Notes under the pieces: model-generated
The model's database searches: none
What the model was told of the DNA's origin: nothing
What the model saw: the letters and a program-made list of their open reading frames with translations, nothing else
Source: Rhynchopus euleeides
Taxonomy: Eukaryota; Euglenozoa; Diplonemea; Diplonemida; Diplonemidae
Direction: 5' to 3'
Assembly: GCA_963210315.1 (NCBI GenBank)
Contig: OY723283.1
Location: 806,001-870,000, forward strand
DNA length: 64,000 nt
Translations under genes and position numbers: made by a program
Shown: positions 21,020 to 33,801 of the stretch, in pieces
How positions within the stretch are numbered: position 1 is the stretch's first letter
Layout: every line of letters starts with the position of its first letter

Positions 21020-22773
21020 GGTGGGGTTGGAGAGGGAGAAAAGGAAGAAATGAAGTTGCGAAAAAGTCAAACACTGACACGTGAAATCAATAAAAAAGCG
21101 GTATATATCGCCCCCTTGCTGCGACAAAGACACTAAATAGTCAGGCCGCTCCAAGAGTCTTGAGGGCTTGTGTGTGTGTGTGTGGTGTGAGGGGGAGGAG
21201 GGGGGTGGGTGGGTGGACAAGGGGGACATGTCTCGCCGTGCACGGCTTGATCAATAGTGTGTACAAACACTACCACCCATAGCTCAACCCAGCATCATCA
21301 GGGCAGTCGACAAAGATAGAATCAGGGGGTTGGGTTGGGGTGGGGGTAGGGCGGATGTCGAGCGCGTGAGCTCCCAGCAGCAGAGGTGAGCATCGGGAGT
21401 TCGCTTTGGGTTGGGGGCCCGTGTGCTTCGCGACCTGTGCCAAAAAGAAATATCTTAACGTGAGTAATGCGACCACCGGTCTCCCCCTCCCCCCCCCCCC
21501 CACTCCGATCCATCCAGCAACGCAGACCACACAGCACATCCTCCCATTGCCGAGGCCTGCCCTGTCTGGGGGGTTTCGTTGCCGCAACCCTCTCTCTGCG
21601 TGCCGTGCTGCCTCACCCACCCCCTGCCCCACCCACTGCCTGTGCGGGCACCCGCTTCACCCCCCCCCCCCCCAGCCCCCACCACCCTCCCGACAGGCCT
21701 TGCCACCCGCCACCCGGCCTCACGCACACTGTGGGTCTTATTGTGTGGTGGTGTAGGAGAGACGTGGAGCAGCACAACATCTTCTCGATGTGAATTGTCA
21801 TACCAACACACACACGTTAATCAGGTTTTGGTTAGTGTAGGGTGGGTTGGGGTGGATGGGGGATGGTGGTGGTGTGGTATGGTGGGGTGGGGTGTGTGGG
21901 TGGGGGGGTGGGGGGGCTGCATTTTGTTCCGGATTCTGTTTTTTTTCATCCCTTGGCATTTTTTTGGGAGAATTTCCGGGGAGAAGGGGGAAAACATTGC
22001 GATTTTAAAAAAAATCGTCTGCCACCCGCCTTCTCAGGTCTCTACCCCCGCACACACCACGCCCCGTTCAAATTTTTTGCTTGTGTGTGTCACAGTGTGT
22101 GGTCCTGGTCCCAATCGCAGATGTGGAGAGCTGAAATTATCAACAACAACCGTTCGCACTGTATTTTTCAAAGGAGATGTGTCGTCCGTTCGTCTTTTTT
22201 TGTGAAGGGGTGTGCATACATACACATACACAGACGCACAGCACACCCCATCCCGTGTTCAAACTCCACGACACATTTCTTCAGAACGCAGATACCCCCC
22301 CCCCTTTTTCTGTTTTCTGGGCACCACCCCATCCCGTCTTACCTTATTTGCTTTCCTGTATCGTCTAATTGAGGACTTTTAGTGCAATCGCCTGGGATTC
22401 CACTGACTTCTCCTCAGATAACCCCCCCCCCCAGACCCCCCCAAGAACGTTTCTGTTGGGTTCCATATTAGTTCCACTGTGCCCGTGATGGCTGCTTCGC
22501 GGAAGAAGAACTTCTATATGGTGTGTATGCGTGCAATCTCGAGAGCGAAACTTCGCACAGTGCACAAGATTCGTCCAATCCAGATCAGACAATAGTGTGG
22601 CGGCAGGTGGAGGGCTCCAGCCGGGCCTGCCTCCGGGTTTTCTCGGGCACGAATTCTTTCGCCATCAGCAGCTGATTGCGATCGTCTATTGTTTTGGCCG
22701 AGTTGACGGCTTCAGGCGTCATATTCATGTGTGGTCACTGAAGAATTGCTGACCAAATGCTCACCAAAACTAT

Positions 22774-22887
22774 CTAACTTTCCTCCTTCTTCTGCTGCCC
22801 TTCGGTACTGAAGTAGGTCGCACCACCACGGTCAAAGGAGCGCACCCCTCCGAGCAAGGCGGACGAAGAGCCCGAACCCGAACCGTA

Positions 22888-22919
<32 letters not shown>

Positions 22920-24796
22920 GTCCCTGCAGAGATAAGAAGATAACCAAATACAGCACATGTCCTGAAAATATCATCCGCCCACCCACAGCACCCCCTCCGC
23001 CTCGGAAGGGACAGTGCGGCCCTGCACTCTCACATGCCATGCAGGCGACATACCATCATCTGCGAGTGCTGCTGGGACCCCATCTTCTGCTGCTGCTGCT
23101 GCTGTTGCTGCTGCTGCAGGAGGCGCTGCTGCATCATCTGCTGGTGCATCTGCATCTGTGCCTGCTGGGGGTGCTGTTGCTGCTGGGCACGGTTCATGTT
23201 TGCCATCTGGAGCTGCTGGTGGTAACCAGGCTGCTGCATCTGACTGTGCCCGGCTTGCGACCCGAACTGGCGCCCGGCAGCACCCTGCTGTTGCTGTTGC
23301 TGCTGCTGCTGCTGCTGGAGCATTGCCTGGCGCTGCTGCACCAGCCTCTGCTGCTGCTGCAGTGCCAGCTGTGCGCCCGACTGCGACTGCGGCTGCATCA
23401 TCCGCTGCTGCTGCTGCAGGTGCTCCTGCTGCTGCACCTGGCGGATGCGCATCAGCGTCGCCTCGTCGTATGCGGACCCTGGGCCCTGCCTCTGCTGCTG
23501 GGATCCGGGCTGCTTCTGCCCGCCCTCATACAGGCCGTACCCACCGGACAGCCCTGTGCGCACGTTAAGGAGCGGGGCTTCGTGCGACGACTGCCCTGTG
23601 TAGCCAGACTGCGGAGCCTGCTGCCCAGACATCTGACGCGGCGCCTGCTGCTGTGTGTACGACGATTGCGGGTAGGGCTGTGAGGACTGCGGAGCCTGGC
23701 CCGGGCGCTGCATGTAGCTCGACGAGGAGTAGGGCTGGGCCTGGCCGCCAGCGGCGAACTGCGCTTGGTGTGCCCGCGCCGCCTGCTGGGCGCGCAGGCG
23801 CTCCTGCTCCAGGCGCTCCCGCTCGACCTTCTCGCGCTCCTCCTGCAGCTTCCGCTCCTGCTCAGCACGCTCGCGCGCAAGCTTCTCACGCTCCTCCCGC
23901 TCAGCCGCCTCCTTGGCCTGCTGCTCGCTCTTCATGGACAGTGCCGTGATCTTTGCCTTCAGCATCTCAGTGTGCTCGTAGTCATCGGGGAGCGACACAT
24001 ACCACTTCTTCTCTGTGCAGATGAACTTCACCTGGTCGCCCTGCGGGGAGAACTCAATCGACTCGACAGTGCGCTTCTGCACGTCATCCCCGATGTGGAT
24101 CAGCAAGAAGAGGCCTTCGGACTCCAGCACCACGCTGCACTCCTTGAGGTCCTCGTCGAAGATGGTGATCTTCGTCCCATCCGCGTTGATGATCGGCGCA
24201 GGCACCACCTTGGGCGGCGTCATCGGCAGCGGGTCTTCGAAATCCTCGATACCCCGGGTGCGGGCGTAGCGGTCACCGCCCTTGCCGCCCTTCCCACCCT
24301 TCCCCTTCCCAGAGTCTTTGCCGCCCTTCCCACCCTTGAAGGAGTCCCACCCACCGCCGAAGCTCGTCTGCTCCGCTCTGCGCGCTTCGTGCTCACGCTG
24401 CGCGGCACCCAGCAGCTCCATGATAGGCTTGGCATCATCATCGTTGGTGACGTTGTTGAACGCAGCAAACTTCTCCACCTTCGCCTCATCCCGCCTTTGT
24501 CGCTCGTTGTAGTCGTAGTCATACTTGCTCGGCGGAGGGTCTTCGTGGCCGCCTTTGCCTTTCCGGGAGACGCCGCGTCCAGAATCGAAAGCACCTCCCT
24601 TGTCCCCCTTGCCCCTGCCTCCCTTCGCGCCCTTCGCTGCCTTCTGCTCAACGAGAGTGGCCTTCTCCGGCAGCCCATCTGCAACCTTCTCAACCCGTGT
24701 CTTCGAGGGGCCCCCCACGGCACCCTCGCTCATGACAGCCTTCTTCTCGACCTTCACCTTCACCTTCGCCTTTACATCGCCATCCTCGCGGGCCAT
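22774..24796 (-). CDS. glutamine-rich protein with conserved N-terminal domain, 2 exons
   Basis: Predicted 630 aa from exons 24796-23054 and 22923-22774 (intron 23053-22924, GTATGT...CTGCAG). The first 180 residues are Lys/Gly-rich and disordered, with repeated GKGGKG. At about 190-290 is a compact beta-rich segment (KITIFDEDLKECSVVLESEG, FLLIHIGDDVQKRTVESIEF) followed by a charged coiled coil (KEAAEREEREKLARERAEQE) and then about 250 residues dominated by Gln with Met, Pro and Ser. I do not recognise the folded segment. The architecture resembles RNA-granule or transcription co-regulator proteins, but that is only composition. The ATG at 24796 follows a CACTGCAG acceptor by 31 nt. Confidence 0.75.
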
Positions 24797-26046
24797 GGCG
24801 ACGCCTGCTTGAGGCTGCGCCACCCACCTGCAGTGATTGGTGTGTGGGCATTTGGCGGTGTCAAGGTGCTTGTGATGTCGACACCTGCCCACAACACAAT
24901 ACCCTCCCCATTCGACGGGGACAGAAAGTGGGTCGGGAGGGAGCGGTGGGTGGGGACAGTGGGTGGGGTGACCTTAGCCCAGCAGAACACCATCAACTTG
25001 ACAAACGCAACCATCCTCCCCACCTCTGACACCGTGTAAGTGGTGACGGACCCGGGAGGATGGGTGCTTGCCGAAACCCTCCCCGCCCCCTCCGGTGGTG
25101 GGGGTGGCGGGTGGGCGAACTTGACCCGTGGCAGACGCGCGGTGATGTGTTCGCACAGCGCGAACAATATTTACCCCCACCCCGGCCCCCCCACCCACCT
25201 GCCCTCATTGCCGCCTCTCTCCCACCTGCAGCTCTGGACAGAGTGCGGATAATTGGGCATTCACGTGGTGTTGTCAGAACAATACAGGATCAAAAACACC
25301 TTACGGCTTCCGGTTATCACCCCCATGCAGAGAGGGCCATAGGTAGGGCTGGGGGGTTCGGAACGGAATGGGTGCGCGGCACAGTGTAAACTGTGCGCTG
25401 GATAACGAACTTCACAAATGCCGCCGTTGCACGTGTAGCCTCCGAAATAGGGGTGTGGAAAATGTACCTTGCATCATTCAATTCCGAGCACCATCACTCA
25501 ATAAGCAGCATCGATGTGGCGGTGAAATGCATATTGAGGCGTATGGTGGTCGCCGTAATCTGCATACCAGGAGTGCACCAAACATAAAGGCGCTGTCCAG
25601 GTCTGCCTATGTGCGTCTACACGAAAGTTGCATTTGGGAGATTCGCCATAAAAAATCTCGTCGCACCACCCCTGAAGAAAACGCAGCCACAGACGCCTTG
25701 ACCTTGTGGCAAACTGTGGCGAGCTATCAAGCAAGGCGCTGTGCAGAAGCTTGCAGCGGATGCCGGGTATAGAAGAGATATGATATGGCACATCACCACA
25801 CCGGAATGCATGAAGCCTCAAACCTCCCTGCGACTCACTAAAAGTCACTGTGCTGTGGGTGCTGTGGGTCAGCTGTGGGGGTGGGGGGGAATCACAGCCA
25901 GATGCCTTCTGACTTCGAAGGGTTGGCTCCCTCGGCTGGTATTGTGCGGAGCAGGGGGCGGTGCGCGACATCATGTTGGTGTGGTGTCGCACACAATGCC
26001 GCTCTCGGGTTGTGTCTCTCAGAAGGCTACCGCTCCGTTGCCAAGC
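24797..26046. other. intergenic, no gene seen
   Basis: About 1.25 kb. ORFs here are short on both strands and none has family resemblance. It should contain the 5' flank of the Gln-rich gene and the PDE 3' UTR. Confidence 0.45.
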
Positions 26047-28325
26047 TTAAGACTGCTTGGACTTGCCCTTTTCCCAATACTCCTTGTTGCTGATGCAGCA
26101 GTCCACCGTGAAACGGATGTCCGGCAGGTACTCCGACATGCATTCGAACAGGGGTACTACAATGTAGTTCATGAAGGCTGTTTGCCCCTTCGCGACTGTG
26201 GGGGCGTAGCGGTCCATGAATGGAGATATTGTGTACCCGAGAGACCGTTCCCTGTCGCCCTGCAGGTAGAACTCATCGGTGATGTGGTTGCACCAATTGA
26301 TGTAGAGGTGGTGGGGGCGGGAGCAGTTGGAGATGTCTGCCAGTTTCATGACCATCGAGAGGCACAAGCGCACGTCTTCTTTCTTCGTCAGCATCGTGCT
26401 GTCAGTCACTTTGCGCTTGAATGAAGCGAGAATCTTCGCGTGCAGAATCATATCTGTCGCAAGGACCATCTCTGTGACTGTTTCTTTGATGTTCCTCTTC
26501 CGCTCGTCATCGATGTTCGCAAAGATGTCAAATTCTTTCATCTTCATCAATTCGAATGCGCTACTCACGTGGACATTCTCGAGAACCGACTTATCGTTGA
26601 ACAGGATCGCAAGGTACGACTGAGCCTTCACATGGAAGTTGTTGTTGATTCCCGGGTGGTTGTAGTCGTGAATCGTAGCTGATATGATAGCCGCAAGCAT
26701 GTCGTCGTCCGTCAGCTGTACACTGTTGACCAACCCGCCACGTGTGATGACGTAGTTAGTGACGTGGAGGACATCCGCAGCATGCATGGAATTGTGGTAG
26801 GGGTTTGGGTGGTACCCAGCCTCAATGACAGAGATCCAGTTGAGCAGTGTCTGTTCGTTTATGTTGCATTTCCGCAACAGGTTGTGCTGGTGGAACATGC
26901 AGTACGCCACAATGAACAGACTGCCGCCCCGGGGCTGGTCCGCCAGCCCTTCATGCAGGAAGGACCCTGTCATCATCTCCTGCAGCTTGAATACGTTGAA
27001 ATCCCATTGGTCCAGCTTCTCGATCAGTCCGAAGATGGTACACAGGCGAGAATCATTATCGATAGAGGGAGGCACGTCCACAGACTTCACTCCTAAATTG
27101 CTCGTGACAGACATGGAAGCCGAGGATGCGAGTGCCCCCGAGTTCGAGAGATTCTGCATTGCGCCGGACTCTTTGCGGAGATTGGCCTTGAGCTCAATCG
27201 TCAAGTTGAAGTAGTCTTCAACAGGCATCAGCGGCACAGCCTCGCCATCTGGAAGGGTCTGGTTGGATGACTCCGGATCTTCTTCGCCTTTCGCAGGTTG
27301 GTCTTCCGTGCTGCCCTTCATGCCTCCCTCGTCACGTGAATAGACGATCTTACTCTTCAGCAGCTGCAACACAGGGACGTCAATTTCCCTGCAGAACACG
27401 CCATCGCCCAAAGGGTTGCGCACCATCCCCCCAATGACGTGCATCTCTTTACTGCGATCCGGAGGGGGCGCGACACGCTTGAGGTTGCGCTGCATCTTCT
27501 CATACTCCTGCTTGACCCCGGTGAGAGACTGCTTCATCTTGCGCAGCTCGAGCAAGGCGTTGTCCTGGGCCACGGCAGTTTGCTTCTCCGTATCAGCAGC
27601 TGCCTTCAACATCTTGTCGTGGTCTTTGGAGTTGCAGTACTTCATGAAGGACATCTGTGTGTGCGGTATGGCATGATGCAGGGCAGGCCTCAAAATTCAG
27701 GACCGTAACCTTTAGGCAACAGTGTGATCAGTTATCGGGTTCTGAGCCAGGGAACCCCGGGAGCCTGCCAGGCCCCTTAGCCATTGCAGGTCCAGAACAC
27801 TTGGGGAGGGGCTGGGGCTGAACAGCATGGGCAGAATCCCTCATAGAGAGAGACTTGGCATACCAGTCCCGAGATGATCGACGAGTTGACATCTTTGCTG
27901 CGCCCCGTTTGGGACTGCTGCTTCGCAATGCAGAAGGTCCCGAGATTGGGCACCTCGAACATGCAGCGGTCTGCGTCACGCTTCATTGAGCAAGAATTTT
28001 TCAGGAACGTCTGTTGCAACGCTTCGTGAAACGTCGCCCACTCGGAGCATCCGGATATGACGGAACATTCACTCTGCAGGTCAAAACGGGAGGTCGGTGT
28101 GGGATGCAGGGGGGGCTGCTGATGCCCACCCACATGACACATCATCAAAACATTTCTACCGCCAGGGAAAAGTCTGCATACCTCAGGAAACTCCTGTTGG
28201 TAAGTATCCGCCTCCTCCGCAGAAATGACGAAGTTCACACCTACATTGCCTTCATCCTTAATGGTCGCAATGACAAACGCATTTGGATCCGTGGTTTTAG
28301 TGTACAGCTGCTGAACGCGCACCAT
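26047..28325 (-). CDS. class I 3',5'-cyclic nucleotide phosphodiesterase, at least 3 exons
   Basis: Hydrolyses cAMP and/or cGMP. Exons 28325-28182, 28073-27864 and 27654-26047 give 653 aa with frame kept at both junctions (donors GTATGC). The first 118 residues form an N-terminal regulatory segment of unknown fold; next comes a coiled-coil stretch and, from about residue 300, the HD-type catalytic domain. The signature is clear: YHNSMHAADVLHVTNYV, the metal-binding ATIHDYNHPGINNNF and LADISNCSRPHHLYINWCNH with downstream EFYLQGDRERSLG. Substrate specificity cannot be read by eye. The 5' end is tentative: the ATG at 28325 has no obvious acceptor close upstream, and a possible extra exon (DVTLADVVVL, near 28500) follows a good CTGCAG acceptor. 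It would be the enzyme ending cyclic-nucleotide signals, perhaps in the flagellum. Confidence 0.85.
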
Positions 28326-29414
28326 ATCGCGCAGTCAATCGGGGGGTGCCGGCGAGGCCTCAGTGCAGGACAACAGGAGCCCCGCACCCCCTCCTCCCCC
28401 CTCCCAAGACCGGCACAGCCCCCGGCCGATAGCCTGGCCACGCAAGGCTCGCAGAGGCTGGGAGGGGTTGGCTCACGAGCACGACCACATCAGCCAGCGT
28501 GACATCTGCAGGGCGTGGTGTGATCGTCCCGAAGTGATCGGAGAGGGAGGAAGGGCAATGCAGCTGGGGGCATGCAAGATGCGCGTGATGTGATAGTGCA
28601 GGGCGGGGGGAGGCAGGGGTGGGTGGAGGGGGAGTCGGCGTTGTGATTTTTTTGAACGTTCGGCCGTGCTCCTTTCTTTGCTGCAGCCGGGTTCCAAAGG
28701 GACAGCCCCGTCAGTCGTGGGCAGGGCCAGGGGGGCAGAAAGAAGGCGTTGCTTCTCTTCTGCTCGGAGGGAAGATCATTCCCAAATGGTCTGTGTGGGG
28801 TGCAAGCCAGAAGGAAGGAGAAGAGCCGAAATGGACTCGTCAACCGCAAGAATGTCAGATTCCCGCAGAAAGACCCACGTAAGACGTAAGAGAAAATCCA
28901 GACACAACAGCTCAAGAAATACAGTGGAACCCATCGCTCAGAAGTACAGAAAATGTGAGGGGCCGAACAACATAGGTGCCACTCTTCAGGGGTCTTCACT
29001 ACGGGCAAAGTTCGGTGAACTTGCATGCACCCAAAAGCGCTCCATTGATGTTTGACACGTGGAGAGTGAACAATGGCTCAAGAGGTTTGCTCTTTGGCAC
29101 CCCACCAAACTGCCCCCAGTTCTATTGATGCTGGATTCAATAAAAAATGCCTCCAAATTTTCAGGAGAATCCCGGCGTGTATCTATTGCAGTAGTGTTCA
29201 CAAAATGGGGTAACTCGCTGAGGCTATTTGGGCCACACAGACAGACTCTACTTCAATGAAAGAATACTACACCAAAATAAAACGCGCCGCAAAGGCGCCA
29301 AAAACACAACATCCCAGAATCTATTTGTGTGTGGAGTTTGCCCAAAGCGGCAGCCTAAAGAAAGGCGGGAGGGAACCCTACCAACACCTTTCAGAGGCCT
29401 CCTCGTGGGGAGTT

Positions 29415-29445
29415 GGGGTGTGGTGTGGGTGGGTCCAGGCATGTG
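29415..29445 (+). repeat. 30-bp direct repeat, copy 1
   Basis: ggggtgtggtgtgggtggg followed by (t/c)ccaggcatg(t/c)gt; the second copy is exactly 900 bp downstream with two transitions. Confidence 0.6.
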
Positions 29446-30314
29446 TGGTGGCGGGGTTAGACGGAACGGAACTTTCTGTTGAGAACGATACTGAGCCACG
29501 CCCCTCGAAAAAAAAGGGGGGGTGAAGGACAAGGAGGGCTGCTAGAGGAGGCTGGGCCCATCTACGGATACTCTGCGAGGTGGCATGGCTGGCGTGGGGT
29601 GGGGATGAAAAGCGGTGTGTTGTGCAAATCCGAAGTAGGGAGAAGCGCCGAGAGGAACAATTCTCCGCGAGGAACACACCCCTCTACAAAAATACGACAA
29701 GGTTTACCTTAGAGGGTGGGGGGGGGGGGGCGGGGGGGGGGGGGGGGTTCTGTCTGAAGAAGACGCCCCAAGCCCCATTCCACCGCCAGGAAACATCGAG
29801 AAAACGCAAAGAAAGCGAATATTTCCACAGGAAGTTAGCTGTGCTACGGAGAAGGCGTTGGTGCAGGCGTTTCAGGAGCTCCTGTGGGAGCCTGCGTGGA
29901 TCCCGCAGCCGGATCTGGCGTGAAGGACTGCAGGGGAAACAACCTGTGGGGGGTGTGAGGGGGGGTTTTAAACAGGTTTCCGACAGGCCCGGTGCAGTGC
30001 CGTTGGTTTAACACAGCATTTTGGGATGCCCCCGATGCAACACATACCCTTCGCCGCACACAAGAGAGAGGTGGCGCGTTGTCTCTGTAATGTCGTGGCA
30101 GGCGCCCTGTGGTGTGTGGTGTGTGTTAGGCCGGAGCAAGGGCAGGCGCTGATTGTGTTCTGCGCTCCTGCAACACGCTCCGCGAAACCCAACAAACAAA
30201 AACGAGGATAGAACACGGCCATATTTCCTCGAGCAACAAGAAACCGTTTCACGTGCATACCGATGTCGAGGCCTGGCAGTCGATGTACTGAACAGCGCCG
30301 AGCTGTGAGCGAGA

Positions 30315-30345
30315 GGGGTGTGGTGTGGGTGGGCCCAGGCATGCG
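30315..30345 (+). repeat. 30-bp direct repeat, copy 2
   Basis: Partner of 29415-29445; flanking sequence is not shared. Confidence 0.6.
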
Positions 30346-31275
30346 TAAATGATTAAGAGATCCGGAGAAACAACGCTGAAGAATACACAGCCAAGAATAA
30401 AGCAGGACAATTCAGGAACAAAAGAGCAACAGGGGCTAACAGGATACGGAGAGAGGGGGAGACGGAGAGACAGAGAGACAGAGAGAAGGGGTTGCGGCGC
30501 CAAATCATACCCAGGCAGGACAAGCGAAACGGTTGGAGTCGGTGGCGTGGTGATTCGTGAGGTGTGACCGTGTGTGGGTTTTGCAAATGTGCAACCTGGG
30601 GAGCTCGAAACAAGCGGGTGGGGGGGGGGGGGGGGCAGGGGCTATCTCGCCTGCCTCGTCAGTTGTTGCAATCTAATTCTGCCGTTTCCGTGTTTGCTTC
30701 TGGCCATTGTGACCAGTTGTTGGTCCACAGGTTGGCTTCTGAGGGGCTGTCCAGAGGGCGCGAGCGGCCTCAGCACCAGCTGTCCTTCAGATTCTAGCGT
30801 CTTTTGCTTTGCACCGCGGAGAGTAAAGGGGGCTTTGTGGTCGGTTCGACCTTCCACATCTAACCTGAAGAAAAACGAAGAAAACCAGGCGCGGGTGCTC
30901 TAAAGGAAAGGAGTGGGGTGGACACAGAAAAAGAGACTACGGTTGTTCGGGCATCTGGTGTGCGGCTCCTCTGAGCCAGCTCACGGGGGAAGAGCGGGGT
31001 TTCCGAACACACCAAATAAACAAGAAATATACAGACGCAGCCACACGACAACACAGCCGCCCACCGCGCCCCACTCCACGGCACGGAAGGGGGGGGCACT
31101 ACTCTCTACCCCACACACACACACATGAATCCTCTGCACACAATGTAGCTTTGCGCACGTGAGTGATTTGTTTTGCACTTGTGTCAAGCACACCGAGCAC
31201 CTACTCTTGATGTGGACCTCACACATGACACACACACGCTGCCTCCACCACACCCCCCTTTCCACCCAACGGCAT

Positions 31276-33801
31276 CTACGATTGGCAGAGCAGTATCGCA
31301 TGTCTGAACGTATCAAGGTCCAGCGCTGCGTGGTACGACAAGTAGTCCTCCGCAGCCACAGCATAGGTCAGCCCCAGGGCGAGCACGCAGGTTTTGAAGT
31401 GGTCCTTGTCCATCACCCCGTCCCTCTCGAAGGCCCTGAAGGCGTGCACAATGTCGTTCCCGCTGAGGCCTGCGTGCGTCGGGTGGGGCGCCGGAGGCGG
31501 AGGCACGACAGGCACAGACGCACCCATCACACCAGGGGGCGGCACTGCCCCTGTCTGCGGCGTCGCCGATACGGGCTTCATCCCCGCCGCTGGGGGCGGG
31601 GTGTCCTGCTCATAGGTGTACGACGCGTTGCTGCCATCCGCACACCCGTGCATCACATTGCGCACGTCACGCATCACGTGATGTGGCTCCACGCTGCCCG
31701 ACGGAGTCGGGTGCTGGTGCGACACATGCGTCGGGTGTGTGGAGTATTCTGGGAGGGCCCCCTGCCCCACAGCAGGCACCGCCGCCTTGTTCGCCCCGTA
31801 GATCGACTCGTACATGTCGCCGAGGGTGGAGGCGCTGCGGGGGTTCGGGTCCTGCATGAGGTCGTCATCCGAGTCGTCCTGCAGGCCGGCGAAGGCGGGC
31901 TGCCCCCCGACCAACCCCATCAGGTTCTGAACATCGACATTCATCCCCTTGGCGTCGATGCCCAGGCCCTCCAGGAGCATCTGGTGTGCGGTGGGTGGTG
32001 CGCGCTCTGCAGCGGCTTCATCGGCCTTCGCCTTTGTCTGGGACTGCCTCTCGAGGAGGCAGATCTCAATCTTCTCCTCCAGGAGCTCGATCCCCTCGTG
32101 GTGGTGGCAGTCGAGCACGCTGTCTTTGAAAACATCCCTCTCGATGATGAGGCGCTCCACGTCTCCGACAGAGCGGGGCATCTTGAGGAAGAGGGAGGAT
32201 ATGGAGTTGATTGAATCCTCGAGCATCCCCATTGCATCCTTCAGGCGGCGGATCTCGTCGTCCTTCAGAGCAAGCGTGTCATCCTTCTGCTTGATCTGCG
32301 ACTCAAGCGTCTCGAGGCTGGAAATCGTCTGGTTAAGCTCCCGCATTCTGTCGGCAACCCCTGAGGTGGACTGCACGGTGTGCAGCTCTGTGACAGCGCC
32401 CTGGAGCCGGGACTGCACCTCACCCAGGATGAGGGCAAACGACCTCCTCTCAGACAACAGCATGTCCAGCTGCTTCACCTTCTCGCTCAGCGAGAGCTTC
32501 TCCATATTGAGGATCTCGATGTGATAGCTGTTCTCCTTCAGCGCGGTGACCTGCGTCTCCACCTGCACCTGCAGCTCGTTCAACCTCCCCGTGAGCTCGG
32601 AGACTGTGGATTCCCCTTCGATGACCTGGGCGTGGAGGACGGTCTTCTCCTTTTCCTTCTCCTGGAGCTGCACCTGCTCCGCCTTCATCTTCGCGACGGC
32701 GTTCTGCTCCATCGAGGTGAGGCGGTCTTTATAAGTCGTGACGACGTGGTGCATCGCCTGCATGTCCCTGAGGAGGTCGTCCTTCGAAGCTTGAATCTCA
32801 GAGATTGCCACATCCCGGTCTGCGATCTCCTCATTTGCCTTGTTCAGCGAGGAGAGGAGGGTTGAGATGTTGCTCTGCATATCCACAACAGTCGCAGAGT
32901 TGTCCTGCTGCATCGACGACTGGTCGGTCTTCATCTTCTGGATGCGGGAGCGGAGCACGGTGTTCTGCTTCTGCAGCAGCGCGTTGTCCTGCTGGATCAC
33001 ATCAACAGTGCGCAGCCTCTCCAAGGACTCATGCAGCTGGGCGCTGAGGTGCAGATTATCCTCCTTCATCGACTTCAAGATAATCTGCGTCGAGCTATCA
33101 GCCTCCGCCATGGCGCGCTGCTCATGCACCGCAAGCTCCTCCTGCCTCCGTACAGGAGACATCACCTGCGCCCTGCGGAGGGCGTCCAGCTCTGCCCTCT
33201 GCTGGTCCATCACACCCTGCAGCTCGTTGAGGGAATCCTCTTTCCTCGACAGCTGCACCTGCAGCGACTGGATGTCCTCCGCAAGCTGGTTCTCACAGGA
33301 GGACCCCGGTGCATTCGTCAGAAGGCTTTTGATTTTCTGTGTCGCCGCTAGAAACTTCCCATGCCAATACTGCCCCTCCTGGCTCTCGGGCGGTGGGGCC
33401 TGGCTGGAACCCGAAGCAGAGAATCTCCTGGAAGGCGACACGTCCCGGAGGTGGATGTCGCTGGTGTTGTGTGAGAAGGAGGAGTCGTGCTGCGCGTTGC
33501 TGTTGGGTGTCTGCGGCGCGTCGAAGCGCATCTCCTCCACCAGCTTGACGTACATCGCGTGGAGGGAGGACATCTTCGGGTCGGACTTCGCGGCGCCCCG
33601 CAGCAGCTGCCCGAACTTCTCCCTGTAAACCCCTCCGACATGCTGCAGGTATTTTACCTTCTTCCGCAGATACTCATTCTCCTTCAGCAGGTCCGAATTG
33701 CTCGCCGACACGACAGACGGATGCCTCGGGTCGGCAGGCATCCCAGCCCCATGCATCACAGGCGGTGACACCGGCCCACCAGGCGTCATTGCCTGAGGCA
33801 T
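31276..33801 (-). CDS. long coiled-coil protein with C-terminal EF-hand-like region
   Basis: Single-exon 841-aa protein starting MPQAMTPGGPV at the ATG 33801, 51 nt after a TCTCCGCGCAG acceptor. Residues 40-75 hold a short helix (KENEYLRKKVKYL) and 170-590 are almost continuous heptad coiled coil, rich in Gln, Glu, Leu and Ser. A Pro/Ser/His-rich linker follows. The last 60 residues (GNDIVHAFRAFERDGVMDKD ... FKTCVLALGL) look like a calmodulin-type EF-hand pair whose loops are incomplete, so calcium binding is doubtful. Coiled-coil proteins of this design are common in flagellar basal bodies and cytoskeleton, and the neighbouring CFAP298 shows that the cell has motile flagella, but no specific family is recognised. 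Confidence 0.75.
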   Translation of the reverse strand: MPQAMTPGGPVSPPVMHGAGMPADPRHPSVVSASNSDLLKENEYLRKKVKYLQHVGGVYREKFGQLLRGAAKSDPKMSSLHAMYVKLVEEMRFDAPQTPNSNAQHDSSFSHNTSDIHLRDVSPSRRFSASGSSQAPPPESQEGQYWHGKFLAATQKIKSLLTNAPGSSCENQLAEDIQSLQVQLSRKEDSLNELQGVMDQQRAELDALRRAQVMSPVRRQEELAVHEQRAMAEADSSTQIILKSMKEDNLHLSAQLHESLERLRTVDVIQQDNALLQKQNTVLRSRIQKMKTDQSSMQQDNSATVVDMQSNISTLLSSLNKANEEIADRDVAISEIQASKDDLLRDMQAMHHVVTTYKDRLTSMEQNAVAKMKAEQVQLQEKEKEKTVLHAQVIEGESTVSELTGRLNELQVQVETQVTALKENSYHIEILNMEKLSLSEKVKQLDMLLSERRSFALILGEVQSRLQGAVTELHTVQSTSGVADRMRELNQTISSLETLESQIKQKDDTLALKDDEIRRLKDAMGMLEDSINSISSLFLKMPRSVGDVERLIIERDVFKDSVLDCHHHEGIELLEEKIEICLLERQSQTKAKADEAAAERAPPTAHQMLLEGLGIDAKGMNVDVQNLMGLVGGQPAFAGLQDDSDDDLMQDPNPRSASTLGDMYESIYGANKAAVPAVGQGALPEYSTHPTHVSHQHPTPSGSVEPHHVMRDVRNVMHGCADGSNASYTYEQDTPPPAAGMKPVSATPQTGAVPPPGVMGASVPVVPPPPAPHPTHAGLSGNDIVHAFRAFERDGVMDKDHFKTCVLALGLTYAVAAEDYLSYHAALDLDTFRHAILLCQS

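Larger units (their letters stand above)
20294..22773. other. noncoding region with structured-RNA candidate and homopolymer runs
   Basis: About 2.5 kb without a convincing protein gene. It contains G-runs (20505, 20580), C-runs (21490, 21660), TG-rich patches and the stem-loop cluster at 20773-21019 described separately. A minus-strand ORF around 21270-21440 follows a good acceptor (CTTTTTGGCACAG) and could be a terminal exon, but no partner exon or family resemblance supports it. Confidence 0.4.
28326..31275. other. large intergenic region, no gene seen
   Basis: Nearly 3 kb without a supportable gene. It has lower GC than its neighbours in places (28850-29300), long G-runs (29709-29749, 30620-30635) and a 30-bp direct repeat at 29415 and 30315. 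Neither strand gives an ORF with ATG, length and plausible composition. Regulatory sequence, an RNA gene or decayed repeats are all possible. Confidence 0.4.

Noticed and set aside
21270..21440. Possible terminal exon (VAKHTGPQPKANSRCSPLLL)
   Set aside because: Good acceptor but no upstream exon with donor and no similarity; not called.
23765..25039. 424-codon plus-strand ORF
   Set aside because: Antisense to the Gln-rich gene; Leu/Ala/Arg-biased as expected for a complement of GC-rich coding sequence.
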